A stretch of 30,918 nt of DNA from Emticicia sp043780375. Its GTDB lineage: Bacteria > Bacteroidota > Bacteroidia > Cytophagales > Spirosomataceae. Location: the NCBI RefSeq assembly GCF_043780375.1, contig NZ_JAYWCU010000170.1, positions 1 through 30,918 on the forward strand, in the 5' to 3' direction. The notes beneath the pieces are model-generated. The model had not been told where the DNA came from. It saw only the letters and a list, made by a program, of their open reading frames with translations, and did no database searches. Shown piece by piece: positions 8,067-17,493 of the stretch; within the stretch, counting starts at the first letter, position 1, and every line of letters begins with the position of its first letter. Position numbers and translations under genes: made by a program.

Positions 8067-8831
8067 ATGAAGAAGCTCATTTATGCCTTTCTGGTTATAA
8101 TTTCTATTGAAGTTTCTGCACAAAATACGATGATGCAGAATACCAAAGATGCCCTAAATCAAGATGGTATCAAGATAGGTTCGCATACTTCTACCATGCT
8201 TTATGGCTTTGATACCCGCACAACTGAAGTACAAGGCAGCTATTATTTAGATACAGATTGGAATATGGCTACCGTAAGATTCTATCCCAAAACTATTTCA
8301 ACACCCAAAGGAACGGTTAAGTTAGATAGTTTGACCGATATTCAAATCCGAATTATTTTGCAAGGAAATGACGTTGAATTCAATACGCCCGATGGTATAA
8401 AAGTTATTTCTGGAACATTAGTAAAAAGTTTTTCCTTCCAAAAAAACAACCAAAACCCACCCAAAAACTATATTAGTACTTTAGAATTCGTAGATAATTT
8501 TGATAAAGTAAAACCAAGCTTTTTTGAAGTAATTGTTGATGGAAAAACCAAATTATTAGAGTATACCAAGGTTACTACACAAAAACCAGACTACGTTGAG
8601 GCGTTTAATGTGGGTAGTAAAGACCTAAAGATTGTGAAAGAAAAACAATTGTTTGTGAATAAAGGAAAAGAAGTAGTAAGATTTAGCACCAACAAAAAAG
8701 ACTTGTTTGAACTTATGGCAGACAAGAAACCCGAAATAGAAAAATATATAAAAGATAATGATTTTACATTGAAAGATAGAGCAAATTTGTTGAAAATATT
8801 TGGTTATTATAATAGCTTAAGCATGATGTAA
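8067..8831 (+). CDS. Exported protein of unknown function
   Basis: ATG 8067 gives 254 residues; an in-frame TTG at 8061 is less likely. A signal peptide (MKKLIYAFLVIISIEVSA, cleaved before QN) is followed by a beta-rich N-terminal part (to about 160) and a helical, lysine-rich C-terminal part (about 190-254, with KKPEIEKYIKDN and KDRANLLKIFGYYN). There is no lipobox and no sorting tail. It resembles the many uncharacterised secreted Bacteroidota proteins. It shares a bidirectional terminator with the LysM gene. Confidence 0.75.
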   Translation: MKKLIYAFLVIISIEVSAQNTMMQNTKDALNQDGIKIGSHTSTMLYGFDTRTTEVQGSYYLDTDWNMATVRFYPKTISTPKGTVKLDSLTDIQIRIILQGNDVEFNTPDGIKVISGTLVKSFSFQKNNQNPPKNYISTLEFVDNFDKVKPSFFEVIVDGKTKLLEYTKVTTQKPDYVEAFNVGSKDLKIVKEKQLFVNKGKEVVRFSTNKKDLFELMADKKPEIEKYIKDNDFTLKDRANLLKIFGYYNSLSMM

Positions 8832-8899
8832 TTTTTACAAAATCTTTCAAAAAAGGGCTTGATTTTATAAATCTAAACTATCATTCCAACAAGTCTAAT

Positions 8900-8938
8900 A
8901 AAAGAAAAGCGGGTTTTATCAAAACCCGCTTTTCTTTT
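8900..8938. terminator. Bidirectional terminator
   Basis: A perfect 18-bp stem (8900-8917 with 8921-8938) closes on a 3-nt loop, with A and T runs on both flanks. It sits between the convergent exported-protein and LysM genes. Confidence 0.92.
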
Positions 8939-8958
8939 ACAGATGAAAAAATATTCAA

Positions 8959-9669
8959 TTATTGTTTTTCAGCATAAGGAATTATGAGTTTTTCTCCACG
9001 TTGAGAAATATTTTTGGTTTTCTTATTTGCCTGCATAATTAATGTTTGTGAAACTCCATATTTGGTACTTATTACCCTAATAATATCTCCTGGCCCTACT
9101 GTATGCACTGCCTTTATACGAATTTTTAGCTTCGTAATACCAACCTTTATTCCACTTTCATCAATTCCAGGATTCATCGCTTTCATGGTTTCTTTCTTTA
9201 TATTATAACGATTGGCTATACCAAAAAATGTTTCACCTTCGCCAACTGTGTGCGTATAGGTTTCTCCACCAGTCGGAATAATTACTTTTGGGACTTCTTT
9301 AGGTTTTTCTTCCTTTGTTTTTTCGGTAGGTTTAGTTTCGATTGGTTTGTTCTCTGCCGAAGCTATATCTTCCTTTTTTTTACCAATTTTCGGTACTTCG
9401 ATGGGCGGCAAATCTGCACTGATGGTTGTAGTTGGTTCACTACTTTCTTCTTCAGGTTGCATTCTAATTGCATTTGCAACCGAATCGGCAGGTGCGGCAG
9501 TTAAATCCTCAGAAGCTGAGGTATCATCGGACATAAATTTCCAGCCGATATATAACAAAGCACAGATAATGCCTATGAGTACCAATAATACTGCCATTGG
9601 TAAATTTCGTGAGGCTTCTTTTGGACGTTCATTACGTGGTTCACGGTCGTCTCGATCTTCGAACTGCAT
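8959..9669 (-). CDS. Membrane-anchored LysM protein
   Basis: The 236-residue protein has a charged cytoplasmic N-terminus, one membrane helix (about 24-45), a long low-complexity linker rich in P, E, K and T (50-130), and two LysM modules (about 136-185 with TYTHTVGEGETFFGIANRYN, and 188-234 with HTVGPGDIIRVISTKYG). LysM modules bind peptidoglycan glycan strands, so it probably links the inner membrane to the wall. No catalytic domain is present. It is a single-gene unit on the minus strand. Confidence 0.85.
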   Translation of the reverse strand: MQFEDRDDREPRNERPKEASRNLPMAVLLVLIGIICALLYIGWKFMSDDTSASEDLTAAPADSVANAIRMQPEEESSEPTTTISADLPPIEVPKIGKKKEDIASAENKPIETKPTEKTKEEKPKEVPKVIIPTGGETYTHTVGEGETFFGIANRYNIKKETMKAMNPGIDESGIKVGITKLKIRIKAVHTVGPGDIIRVISTKYGVSQTLIMQANKKTKNISQRGEKLIIPYAEKQ

Positions 9670-10032
9670 GGTATTAGGAATTTTAGTTATAAATTAGGAA
9701 AATAAGTTCTTTTTAGTCAATAGTCTATAGTTTTTATTGTACTCAACTAAAGTATTACAATATTCGTTATAGACCGCTTGGTCATTCCCGTATTGACTAA
9801 TCTACTTTTATCTCAAACAAACTCAAATTTGAACCTTCAAAATGTTTCGGCAAGTTTTCTGATTTTTCTAAAGTTGTTAGCCCCAAAATAAAAAACTGCA
9901 ATTTTGATAATATTCAATTAATCTAAGATTATCGCCCCACGTATCCATTCTGATAAATTGTTTATTATTATTCATGCAAAATTCTATTGCCCAACCAATA
10001 ATGGTAATATAGACTGTGGGCATATTGACTAT
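9670..10032. other. Gene-free stretch between purE and the LysM gene
   Basis: About 360 AT-rich bases contain no open frame with coding character, no strong hairpin and no match to the TAnnTTTG promoter form within reach of the LysM start. The bases near 9718-9732 and 10020-10032 share a weak TTGACTATT dyad. Nothing else is supportable. Confidence 0.5.
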
Positions 10033-10518
10033 TTACACGCTTTTTTGTAATTCTTCATTCATTTCATCTACCAAATCTTTTAACCCTTCTCGGTAGGCTC
10101 TTAATCTTTTGGCAATTTCTTCGTCGGCAACGCCCAAAATTTGAGCCGCCAAAATGCCTGCATTTTTTGCTCCATTGAGCGAAACAGTTGCTACTGGCAC
10201 ACCAGCTGGCATTTGCAAAATCGAAAGAATTGAATCCCATCCATCAATCGAATTGCTTGATTTTATGGGTACACCAATCACTGGTAAAGTGGTGCTTGAC
10301 GATACCATTCCTGGTAAATGTGCAGCCCCGCCAGCTCCAGCAATAATTACTTTTAGTCCCCGACGGCGAGCCGTGAGAGCATATTCGAGCATTTTTTGTG
10401 GTGTTCGATGAGCAGACACAACCTCTTTTTCGTAGGGTATTTCCAATAATTCTAATATTTCAACTGCCCCTGCCATGATTTTCCAGTCTGAAAGGCTACC
10501 CATTATTATTCCAACCAT
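10033..10518 (-). CDS. purE: N5-carboxyaminoimidazole ribonucleotide mutase, PurE
   Basis: The 161-residue enzyme converts N5-CAIR to CAIR in purine synthesis. Class I PurE motifs are present in order: MGSLSDW (about 6-12), SAHRTP (38-43), and AGAGGAAHLPGMV (about 60-72) lining the active site. It follows purK on the same strand with a 90-bp gap, so the two act in sequence: PurK makes N5-CAIR and PurE rearranges it. A 7-bp-period repeat in the gap may or may not be functional. Confidence 0.95.
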   Translation of the reverse strand: MVGIIMGSLSDWKIMAGAVEILELLEIPYEKEVVSAHRTPQKMLEYALTARRRGLKVIIAGAGGAAHLPGMVSSSTTLPVIGVPIKSSNSIDGWDSILSILQMPAGVPVATVSLNGAKNAGILAAQILGVADEEIAKRLRAYREGLKDLVDEMNEELQKSV

Positions 10519-10520
10519 CT

Positions 10521-10547
10521 TTTTAATTAAGAATTAAGAATTAAGAA
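10521..10547. repeat. Short tandem repeat, AATTAAG unit
   Basis: A 7-base unit (AATTAAG) repeats about three and a half times directly before the purE start on the minus strand. It resembles the low-complexity stretch at 3600-3645. Confidence 0.6.
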
Positions 10548-10608
10548 TGTAAAATTAAAAAATGAACAATTTAGCCCAAATCATAATTCGCAATTTGTCA
10601 TTCGTAAT

Positions 10609-11748
10609 TTATTCTGAGATTACTTTTAGTTTTTCTTTTACAAAAATGACTTTTTCTTTTAATTTTTCAAAGTTTTGGTCAATAATCGTTACATGACCCA
10701 TTTTTCGGAAAGGTTTTGTGAGTTTTTTTCCATACAAAAATGGATGGATCCCTTCGACCGCCAGCACTTCGTCCATACCTTTATAAATGGCTTTTCCTGA
10801 ATAGCCATCTTCGCCTAATAAATTGACCATTGCCGCCTTTGAATGGGCATGTGTGCTACCCAAAGGTAAATTCAAAATAGCTCGAATATGCTGTTCATAT
10901 TGCGACACATCATTTGCTCGAATGGTCTGGTGTCCGCTATTATGTGGACGTGGAGCAACTTCATTGATTAAAATTTCTCCGTCTTTTGTCAAAAACATTT
11001 CGACTGCCAAAAGTCCGACGATTCCGAAGGCTTCGGCGGTTTTTATGGCAATTTGCTCGGCTTTTTGCTCAATTTCCTTAGAAATTTGGGCAGGAGCAAA
11101 AAGGTATTCTACCAAATTAGCTTCAGGATGAAAGACCATTTCAACTACTGGGAAAGTTTTTATTTCTCCGTTTTCGTTTCTTGCTACAATAACTGCTAAT
11201 TCTTTTTCAAAGTCAATCATTTTTTCCAGTACACTTGGCTGGTCGAATGCTTTGGAGAAATCAGCTTTTGTTCGGAGAATTTGCACCCCTTTTCCATCAT
11301 AACCCCCTTTGCCAAGTTTGTGAACGGCTGGTAAGAAATCTTCGTATTTAGCTATATCTGCTTGATTTTCAGTCAAAATAAAATCAGCAGTAGGTAGGTT
11401 ATTATCTTTGTAAAATTGTTTTTGAATTCTTTTGTCTTGAATCAACCGAAGGATAGATGGTTGAGGAAAAACAGCTTTTCCTTGTTTTTCAAAGGCTTCT
11501 AAGGCATCAATATTTACATTTTCTATTTCAATCGTTATTACATCGCAGTCTTGCCCAAAAGCCATGACCGTTTCGTAGTCGTTGAGAGAACCGTTTGCAA
11601 ATTCGTGGGAAATATATTTGCAAGGAGCGTCGGCATCGGGATCGAGCGTTTTGATAGTAACGTCGAAATCAATGGCAGCTTGAATGAGCATTCTGCCGAG
11701 TTGACCACCGCCAAGAATACCGAGTTTTTTTGTGTTATCGAATTGCAC
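10609..11748 (-). CDS. purK: N5-carboxyaminoimidazole ribonucleotide synthase, PurK
   Basis: The 379-residue ATP-grasp enzyme carboxylates AIR using bicarbonate and ATP. The N-terminal Rossmann-like domain has LGILGGGQLGRML (about 8-20), the ATP-grasp core has KLGKGGYDGKGVQ and VLEKMIDFEKELAVIVARN, and NEVAPRPHNSGH near 260-271 closes the metal and substrate site. The length is usual for the family. It is the first gene of a purK-purE unit, with a good promoter immediately upstream. Confidence 0.96.
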   Translation of the reverse strand: MQFDNTKKLGILGGGQLGRMLIQAAIDFDVTIKTLDPDADAPCKYISHEFANGSLNDYETVMAFGQDCDVITIEIENVNIDALEAFEKQGKAVFPQPSILRLIQDKRIQKQFYKDNNLPTADFILTENQADIAKYEDFLPAVHKLGKGGYDGKGVQILRTKADFSKAFDQPSVLEKMIDFEKELAVIVARNENGEIKTFPVVEMVFHPEANLVEYLFAPAQISKEIEQKAEQIAIKTAEAFGIVGLLAVEMFLTKDGEILINEVAPRPHNSGHQTIRANDVSQYEQHIRAILNLPLGSTHAHSKAAMVNLLGEDGYSGKAIYKGMDEVLAVEGIHPFLYGKKLTKPFRKMGHVTIIDQNFEKLKEKVIFVKEKLKVISE

Positions 11749-11764
11749 GAAATAGTTTTTTGCA

Positions 11765-11795
11765 CAAAGATAAGGAGTAACGCATGGAAATGCAA
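11765..11795 (-). promoter_or_regulatory. Bacteroidota-type promoter of purK-purE
   Basis: On the minus strand TTG (complement of 11793-11795), a 20-nt spacer and TATCTTTG (complement of 11765-11772) match the TTG/TAnnTTTG consensus. The predicted transcript starts about 10 nt before the purK ATG. This is the clearest promoter in the window. Confidence 0.7.
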
Positions 11796-11838
11796 CGCAA
11801 ATGGTAGTTTCAATAAGGGGTTGCTAAGAAAACGAAAT

Positions 11839-11881
11839 AAATAAAGTCCGAATGAAATTTGTTTTTATTCGGACTTTATTT
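11839..11881 (-). terminator. Terminator of the S9 peptidase gene
   Basis: A perfect 15-bp stem (11839-11853 with 11867-11881) with a 13-nt loop lies 15 bp past the peptidase stop codon on the minus strand and is followed there by a T-rich stretch. Confidence 0.85.
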
Positions 11882-11895
11882 GTTATATAGATAAA

Positions 11896-14004
11896 CTACT
11901 TTTTTAACTTCTTTATAAAATATTCAGCAACTGCATTATAAACCGTAATTGAGTTACTCCATTTCATCCAATGATGGGTGTCATCTACAATCATCAAAGT
12001 TTCATACGGGATTCCTTTTTCTTCTAAACGATTGACCAAATCGGTGCTTTGGTTAAAACGTACATTTCTATCATCATCGCCATGAATGATTAAAACTGGA
12101 GACTTCCAAGTATTCATTGCTGAAACTGGCGAAGAAAGCCAAGCAATTTGAGTTGCTCTATCATAATCGGCAGGTTTTTCAGTTTTATTGGTATAGCGTG
12201 TCAAAATGGAAGAATTGACTACCCAATCATGTACGCCATGAATGTCCACGCCAGCCGCAAAGATTTTTGAATCTTTTGCCAAAGCCATTGCAGTAAGATA
12301 TCCACCATAAGAACCACCATAAATGCCAATTTTGTTGGCATCAACAAAACTTTGTTTTTGTAGCCATTGACCTGCTGCTTTTATATCTAAATATTCAGAA
12401 GCACCTTTTATGCCACTATTGGGGGCTTGATGAAATTCATAGCCATAGCCAATACCCAAGCGATAATTTACCGACAAAACCACAAAACCCAAACTTGCCA
12501 AATATTGATTGGAAGCATAGGCATTGGAATAATAATCAGAATAATTCCAACCCAATAACATTTGCCTTGGCGGCCCACCATGTATATACACAATGGCTGG
12601 TTTTTTTGCTGCACCGCCTTTTGGTTCAAACAAATCGGCATGAACAATAACCCCGTCGGAAGAGGTGAAAATGACTTGTTTTGGAGTTACTAATTTTTCT
12701 TTTGGGAAATCGGCTGGTACTAAATCTGTTCCTATCAATTTGATCTTTCCTTTATCTCCACCATTCAATTTCATGGTTGCAGGTAGTGGAGATTGCTGGG
12801 CTGTGGCACTTATAAAAGCTACTGTATTGCCATTATCAATCAAAATAGGTGTCCATTCTAAGCCACTACCTTGGGTAAGTACCTCCATATTAGCTTTATC
12901 GACACTCACAATTGTAGCATGTCTTCTTTCAATATCAAGTTTATCATTACCAGCGTTGGCACTAAAAGTCAAGTGTTTTTTATCTGCACTCAATTTGATA
13001 TGCTCACACATAAAATTGCCAGGCGTGAGTAAGAGTTCTTTCCCGCCAGTGGCCGCTATCGAATACAAATGTGGCCAACCGTCTTGGTAAGATAAAAATA
13101 CAATTCTATCGCCCGCCGCCCAATGTAAATTGACAGAGCCATGTGTGGTGGGTAAAGAACCTCGCAAAGTAGTATGGGCTTTCCATAAAAGAGTGGCTTT
13201 GTTGGTAGCAATAACAGCCGTATAGATGCTCCAAGATTCATGCTTTTTTGTCAATAATGGAGCGGGAGAGCCTCCAGTTCCAAGTGTTCTTGCAAAGACG
13301 ATGTTATTACCATCTGGTGACCATCTTGGCGAAAAATCTATACTAAAAGAAGGAGCAATCCATTTGATTGGCGTTTCTGGGTTTGTATAAATACCAATGA
13401 TAGAATGGTCGCCTCGGTCAGAAACAAAAAGTAAAGAATTGCCATCGGGACTCCATTCTAACGAACTGACAGAACCTCTTGTTTTAAACAAACTTTTAGC
13501 GGCATTTAAACTATCAATCGGGGCTGCCCAAACTTGCCCACCTTTGATAAAAGCAATCTTTTTACTATTAGGCGAAATGACTGGACTATCGCCTTCTATT
13601 GAAGATTTTGCTTCTCCACCTTTGAATGGAATACTGATTATTTTCACATCAACGGGCATAGACTCAGCAGCAGGATTTACTGGCAAATTTTCATCCCAAT
13701 TGCTACCGTGGTCGCCACCTCGTACAAAAATGACCCAATTACCATCGTCAGAAACAGATAGACTTGTGATTTCCTGTCCATCGTCTTTGGTAAAATTGGT
13801 GAGTTTTCTTGCTTTATAATCGACTCCTTCGGCAACATACACATTGCGTTTTCCTTGTTCGTCGAATGCCCAAGCAATTTTAGATGTATTCACTGAGGCA
13901 GTTAATTCGGTTGGGAAAGGGTATTTTTTGAATACTTCAAACGGACTATTTTGTGCTAATATTTGTAAGGGTAATAGGAGTAGGAGGAGGAGGTTTTTTT
14001 TCAT
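11896..14004 (-). CDS. Exported S9-family prolyl oligopeptidase-like peptidase
   Basis: The 702-residue protein has a signal peptide (about 1-17, ending LAQ), a beta-propeller region with repeated PD40-type units (SPNSKKIAF, WSPDGNSLLFVSDRGD, WSPDGNNIVF), and a C-terminal alpha/beta hydrolase domain from about 440. The catalytic triad is visible: S565 in GGSYGG, an Asp in HGDDDRNV (643-645) and H677 in DDTHHW. It is most like dipeptidyl-peptidase IV/acylaminoacyl peptidases acting on short periplasmic peptides. It is monocistronic, with its own terminator; the substrate preference cannot be read from sequence. Confidence 0.93.
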   Translation of the reverse strand: MKKNLLLLLLLPLQILAQNSPFEVFKKYPFPTELTASVNTSKIAWAFDEQGKRNVYVAEGVDYKARKLTNFTKDDGQEITSLSVSDDGNWVIFVRGGDHGSNWDENLPVNPAAESMPVDVKIISIPFKGGEAKSSIEGDSPVISPNSKKIAFIKGGQVWAAPIDSLNAAKSLFKTRGSVSSLEWSPDGNSLLFVSDRGDHSIIGIYTNPETPIKWIAPSFSIDFSPRWSPDGNNIVFARTLGTGGSPAPLLTKKHESWSIYTAVIATNKATLLWKAHTTLRGSLPTTHGSVNLHWAAGDRIVFLSYQDGWPHLYSIAATGGKELLLTPGNFMCEHIKLSADKKHLTFSANAGNDKLDIERRHATIVSVDKANMEVLTQGSGLEWTPILIDNGNTVAFISATAQQSPLPATMKLNGGDKGKIKLIGTDLVPADFPKEKLVTPKQVIFTSSDGVIVHADLFEPKGGAAKKPAIVYIHGGPPRQMLLGWNYSDYYSNAYASNQYLASLGFVVLSVNYRLGIGYGYEFHQAPNSGIKGASEYLDIKAAGQWLQKQSFVDANKIGIYGGSYGGYLTAMALAKDSKIFAAGVDIHGVHDWVVNSSILTRYTNKTEKPADYDRATQIAWLSSPVSAMNTWKSPVLIIHGDDDRNVRFNQSTDLVNRLEEKGIPYETLMIVDDTHHWMKWSNSITVYNAVAEYFIKKLKK

Positions 14005-14260
14005 AGAAATGCCGACTTTTAGTTTTAATTTATTTCTTCTTTAATTCAAATGCAATCAACACATTAGCAGCCAATTCTCCAAATACAGTTTATATTACAA
14101 TTTCAAAACTTTCATCTTACGCTTGATTTTACCTGATATAGATGAAAATTATAGAATATCGTGTCTTTATTTATCAAAAACCTGTCTCAACATCGACAGG
14201 CAGGAGCTTAGTCAAACCAATAAAAATTTCAAAAATGATATAATTAACCTATATATTCAT

Positions 14261-14313
14261 TAGACTTCCTGCGAAAGTGTTTTTCGACTTAAAATGCTTT
14301 CGCAGGAAATCTA
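14261..14313. repeat. 17-bp inverted repeat around a 19-nt loop
   Basis: The arms 14261-14277 (ending TTCCTGCGAAAG) and 14297-14313 pair with a single mismatch. No T run follows on either strand, so a simple terminator is unlikely. It may be a dispersed palindromic repeat or a structured RNA element. Confidence 0.6.
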
Positions 14314-14355
14314 TTCATTAAATGCCACAAAACGAAATGATACTTTCGCTAAACA

Positions 14356-14392
14356 AATATTGAGGAAATATGTGAAATATCTCCTCAATATT
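14356..14392 (-). terminator. Terminator-like hairpin after the DUF4440-type lipoprotein gene
   Basis: A perfect 11-bp stem (14356-14366 with 14382-14392) lies 20 bp past the stop codon on the minus strand. The following T tract is weak (TTTG then TTT). Confidence 0.5.
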
Positions 14393-14412
14393 ACTTGAAT
14401 GTAGTAAAAACC

Positions 14413-14934
14413 TTACTTTGCTTTCATGTCATCGTTGGAAATATCTCTCACGCATACATATTTTCCGTCACGTTTTTCCCAAATAGCCATGTACTTACCC
14501 GTGTAAGTTACCTTTCCCGAAGCATCTTTAATGGTTGTTTTGCCTACTTCCGTAACGGTGTTTTCATCGCCAAATACATCCAAAATTTCATAAGATGCCA
14601 TTGAACCTTTGACTCGTTTTGCCATGCTTGCTTCAATATCTTTTTGAATGGCAGCTTTACCCATTATCATAGGTTTATTATTCATCATACTCACGGCATC
14701 ATCAGCATAAAAAGCTGCTAAGGCAGTAGCGTCACGGGCATTATCTGCGGTAGCCCAAGCATTTTCTAAGGCTTGTATATCCGCTTTAATTTTCACCATG
14801 TCGGGCTCGACTGGCATTTGCATCGTAGTATCGGCTGTTTTCGCTGCCGTATCAGTAGTAGGTTTACACCCAAAACTGAAAATAGATAAAGCAAAACAAA
14901 CTGCCATGAGTGCGAAATAATTTTTGTTTTTCAT
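14413..14934 (-). CDS. DUF4440/SnoaL-like lipoprotein
   Basis: The 173-residue protein has a lipoprotein signal (SIFSFGC, lipidated Cys at about 23), a short T/A-rich linker, and an NTF2-like cone from about 48 to 170 (ALENAWATADNARDATALAAFYADDAVSMM, then GKYMAIWEKRDGKYVCVRDISND). Such domains may bind small ligands or act as isomerases, and most lipoprotein members have no known role. It starts 72 bp after the outer-membrane protein gene and may be co-transcribed with it. Confidence 0.85.
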   Translation of the reverse strand: MKNKNYFALMAVCFALSIFSFGCKPTTDTAAKTADTTMQMPVEPDMVKIKADIQALENAWATADNARDATALAAFYADDAVSMMNNKPMIMGKAAIQKDIEASMAKRVKGSMASYEILDVFGDENTVTEVGKTTIKDASGKVTYTGKYMAIWEKRDGKYVCVRDISNDDMKAK

Positions 14935-15006
14935 TGTTTGATAGTTAAATTGTTAGAGAAATTTATTTAATTTTACTGATTTGAAGCTAAGTTTTCATAG
15001 AACCCT

Positions 15007-17472
15007 TTACTCAACTCTTTTCTTCTCTTCGGCATCAGCTTTTTTGGTTGCTACTTTCATTTTGTTATTGCCAAAGTTTTGTGTCCAAGAAACTTTAAAT
15101 TTAGGTTGAGTAAATTGTAGTGTAGATTCAAAATGTTGTTTTTGTTCTGGCAAATCCAAATTAAATCTTATTTTCGATGAATTGAAAATATTGTCATAAC
15201 CAATGGTGAAATTTCCACCATTTCTGCCCATTTTCTTTTGTAAACCCACGTTGACTTCACCCATAGGTTTAATTTTAGAGATACCCCACAAACCACCCGA
15301 AGTATAATAACCAGATATTTCAAAAGTCCATTTCATAGGCAAACTAAAGGTCTGCGAGCTATATAAAGTCGTATTTGGGAATTTTACGTTTATCAACGAA
15401 CCATTATAATTAGCACTTACATTGCTCAATACTCCCGCAACATTAACATACATATTCCACCATTTGATTGGGCTGTATGCTTTCCCTATTGTTAATGAAA
15501 AAGTTTCTAAACTTTTCTGATTTTCAGCGATATAATATTGTTTGTTTGTTCCTGGTTTAACCTGTGCCTGAAAGGTGGCAATTGGATTTGCCTGATAGCT
15601 ATATTGAAAAGTAAATAAAGTGCTTTTGAAATTATAATCAGCTTTTAGATTTTCAGAAATAGCAGGTTGGAGGGCGGCATTTCCCGAAAGAAAAGTGTTG
15701 GGGTCAACAAAGAAAATAAATGGTGCAAGGTCTTTGAAAGTTGGACGAGTAATCCGACGACTGTAAGTCAAACCCAAAGTTGCATTTTTACTGAATTCAT
15801 GCGACACAAACAGACTTGGAAACAGTCGCCCGTATTTGCGGTCAACGATGTTTGGCGTTTCTATTGTACCCAAGTTAGATTGCGTATATTCATAGCGGAA
15901 GCCTCCTTTTGCCGTTGTTTTAATACCCAATTTTTTCTCAAAAGCGATATAGGCCGCTCCGATGAATTCATTCAAATAATATTTAGCCGTGAAAGTAGGG
16001 TCGGCTGTCCATTTCGATGAAACAAATGATTCAACTGCTACATCATTCTTAAATTTCGAATTTACTACTTTTACTCCCATCTCAACTTTACCTTTTGTAC
16101 CTAAATCATACGCATAATCCATTTTAGCAACGCCAAAATTAATCGGTGTACTTTTGGTGCTTCGCATCATTTGCTCAAACAAAACTTTGTTCTTGCCATC
16201 GTACCACGTATTGGTATAGTCAACAGGTTGGTTGTTGTCATAATGTAAGTAATCGGTACTAAACGACAGCACTTCATTTTTATGAAAAGTATGTTGTATG
16301 TAAAAATTTGCTCCTACATATTTCCACAGATTGGTTTCATTAATATTGAGGTGAATGAGCGTATCAAGGACATTATTTCGAGATAATTTTGAATCGTTTG
16401 CCGTATTTTTCATCTCATATTCTCTTGAAAAGGCAGATAACTCGCCACTAAATGATGTCTTTGTTGTTAATTGATACTCAAAGCCAAGTCGAGAGTTATG
16501 GTTGTTTTCTTTGGGATGACGCAAGGCTTGGTTTTCAGTTTCAAGCAAATCATTTCCCAGCGAAATACGCCGATAAAGATGGCTGTTTTGCTCTTGTCCA
16601 TTATGCAAATAGTCATAATTGAAATAAATACTTAACTTTTTGTGGGTATAATTGAGGTTAAAACTCGCATTTCCAGTTTCACCTTTGCCATAGCCGCCAG
16701 TGAGGGTATAAGAGCCATTTAAACCTTCGTTTACATTCTTTTTAAGGACAACATTGATGTACCCTGCATTGCCTTCGGCATCTAAATTAGAGGGTGGAGT
16801 GGACAATAATTCAATTTTTTCAATCGTATTGGCACTCATGCCTCTGAGCATTTGAACCGCAGCGTCGGGGGTCATATAATTGAGTTTGCCATTTATCATC
16901 ACTACCACACCAGCTTTCCCTGATAAGGAAATACTGTTATTTTGTCTGTTTACCATCACACCCGGCGAGCGTTCGAGTACATCAAGGGCGGTACTTCCCG
17001 CCGACGTAATGGAGTTTTCGACATTAATCACAAGGCGGTCAATTTTTTGTTCAAACATCGGTTTTTTGGCTACAACTGTAACTTGGTCTAAACCATTGAT
17101 ACTGTTTTTTAGTACAATAGCCCCTAAATCAATTGATTGATTGGTAATGTCAATGTATTTGACTTCCGTACTAAAACTTATATAACTGATGCTAACAAAA
17201 TAATTGCCTTTCGCAATATTTTCGAGTGAAAATGTGCCATCTGCATTTGTTATTGTGCCTTTTACTAAACTGCTATCGGCGGCTTGATGTACCAAAACAT
17301 TACTATTAATCAAAGGCTCGTTTTGGGTACTAATCACTTTTCCCACTATACGTACTTGGGCGTTGATTGATAAGTTAACAATGACAATGATGAAGGCTAA
17401 AAAGATTAAAGTTTTCTTTTGCAATAAGGCAACATATATTGTTGTCTGTCGGAAGTAGTTTTTATTGTTCAT
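15007..17472 (-). CDS. Outer-membrane beta-barrel family protein (TonB-receptor-like)
   Basis: The 821-residue protein begins with an unusually long basic leader before the hydrophobic signal core (about 21-39, ending INAQ). A carboxypeptidase-regulatory-like beta-sandwich follows (about 40-125), then a plug-like domain (about 128-245, with ALDVLERSPGVMV and IEKIELLSTPPSNLDAEG) and a barrel of alternating strands to the end. This order fits the OMP_b-brl_3 group of TonB-dependent-receptor relatives. No SusD partner gene is adjacent, so the substrate is unknown. The C-terminus is a charged, lysine-rich tail rather than the usual final aromatic strand residue. Confidence 0.88.
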   Translation of the reverse strand: MNNKNYFRQTTIYVALLQKKTLIFLAFIIVIVNLSINAQVRIVGKVISTQNEPLINSNVLVHQAADSSLVKGTITNADGTFSLENIAKGNYFVSISYISFSTEVKYIDITNQSIDLGAIVLKNSINGLDQVTVVAKKPMFEQKIDRLVINVENSITSAGSTALDVLERSPGVMVNRQNNSISLSGKAGVVVMINGKLNYMTPDAAVQMLRGMSANTIEKIELLSTPPSNLDAEGNAGYINVVLKKNVNEGLNGSYTLTGGYGKGETGNASFNLNYTHKKLSIYFNYDYLHNGQEQNSHLYRRISLGNDLLETENQALRHPKENNHNSRLGFEYQLTTKTSFSGELSAFSREYEMKNTANDSKLSRNNVLDTLIHLNINETNLWKYVGANFYIQHTFHKNEVLSFSTDYLHYDNNQPVDYTNTWYDGKNKVLFEQMMRSTKSTPINFGVAKMDYAYDLGTKGKVEMGVKVVNSKFKNDVAVESFVSSKWTADPTFTAKYYLNEFIGAAYIAFEKKLGIKTTAKGGFRYEYTQSNLGTIETPNIVDRKYGRLFPSLFVSHEFSKNATLGLTYSRRITRPTFKDLAPFIFFVDPNTFLSGNAALQPAISENLKADYNFKSTLFTFQYSYQANPIATFQAQVKPGTNKQYYIAENQKSLETFSLTIGKAYSPIKWWNMYVNVAGVLSNVSANYNGSLINVKFPNTTLYSSQTFSLPMKWTFEISGYYTSGGLWGISKIKPMGEVNVGLQKKMGRNGGNFTIGYDNIFNSSKIRFNLDLPEQKQHFESTLQFTQPKFKVSWTQNFGNNKMKVATKKADAEEKKRVE

Positions 17473-17493
17473 TTTTTATCATTTATAAATGAT

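Larger units (their letters stand above)
14005..14412. other. Intergenic region with several hairpins
   Basis: About 400 bases upstream of the S9 peptidase hold no credible gene. They contain a small CCTGTC/GACAGG stem (14181-14200), a long near-perfect inverted repeat (14261-14313) and a terminator-like hairpin (14356-14392). No TAnnTTTG promoter was found close to the peptidase start. Confidence 0.5.

Noticed and set aside
12665..13090. A 141-codon plus-strand frame inside the S9 peptidase gene
   Set aside because: It is antisense to a well-supported peptidase and has no domain features; it is a shadow of the real frame.
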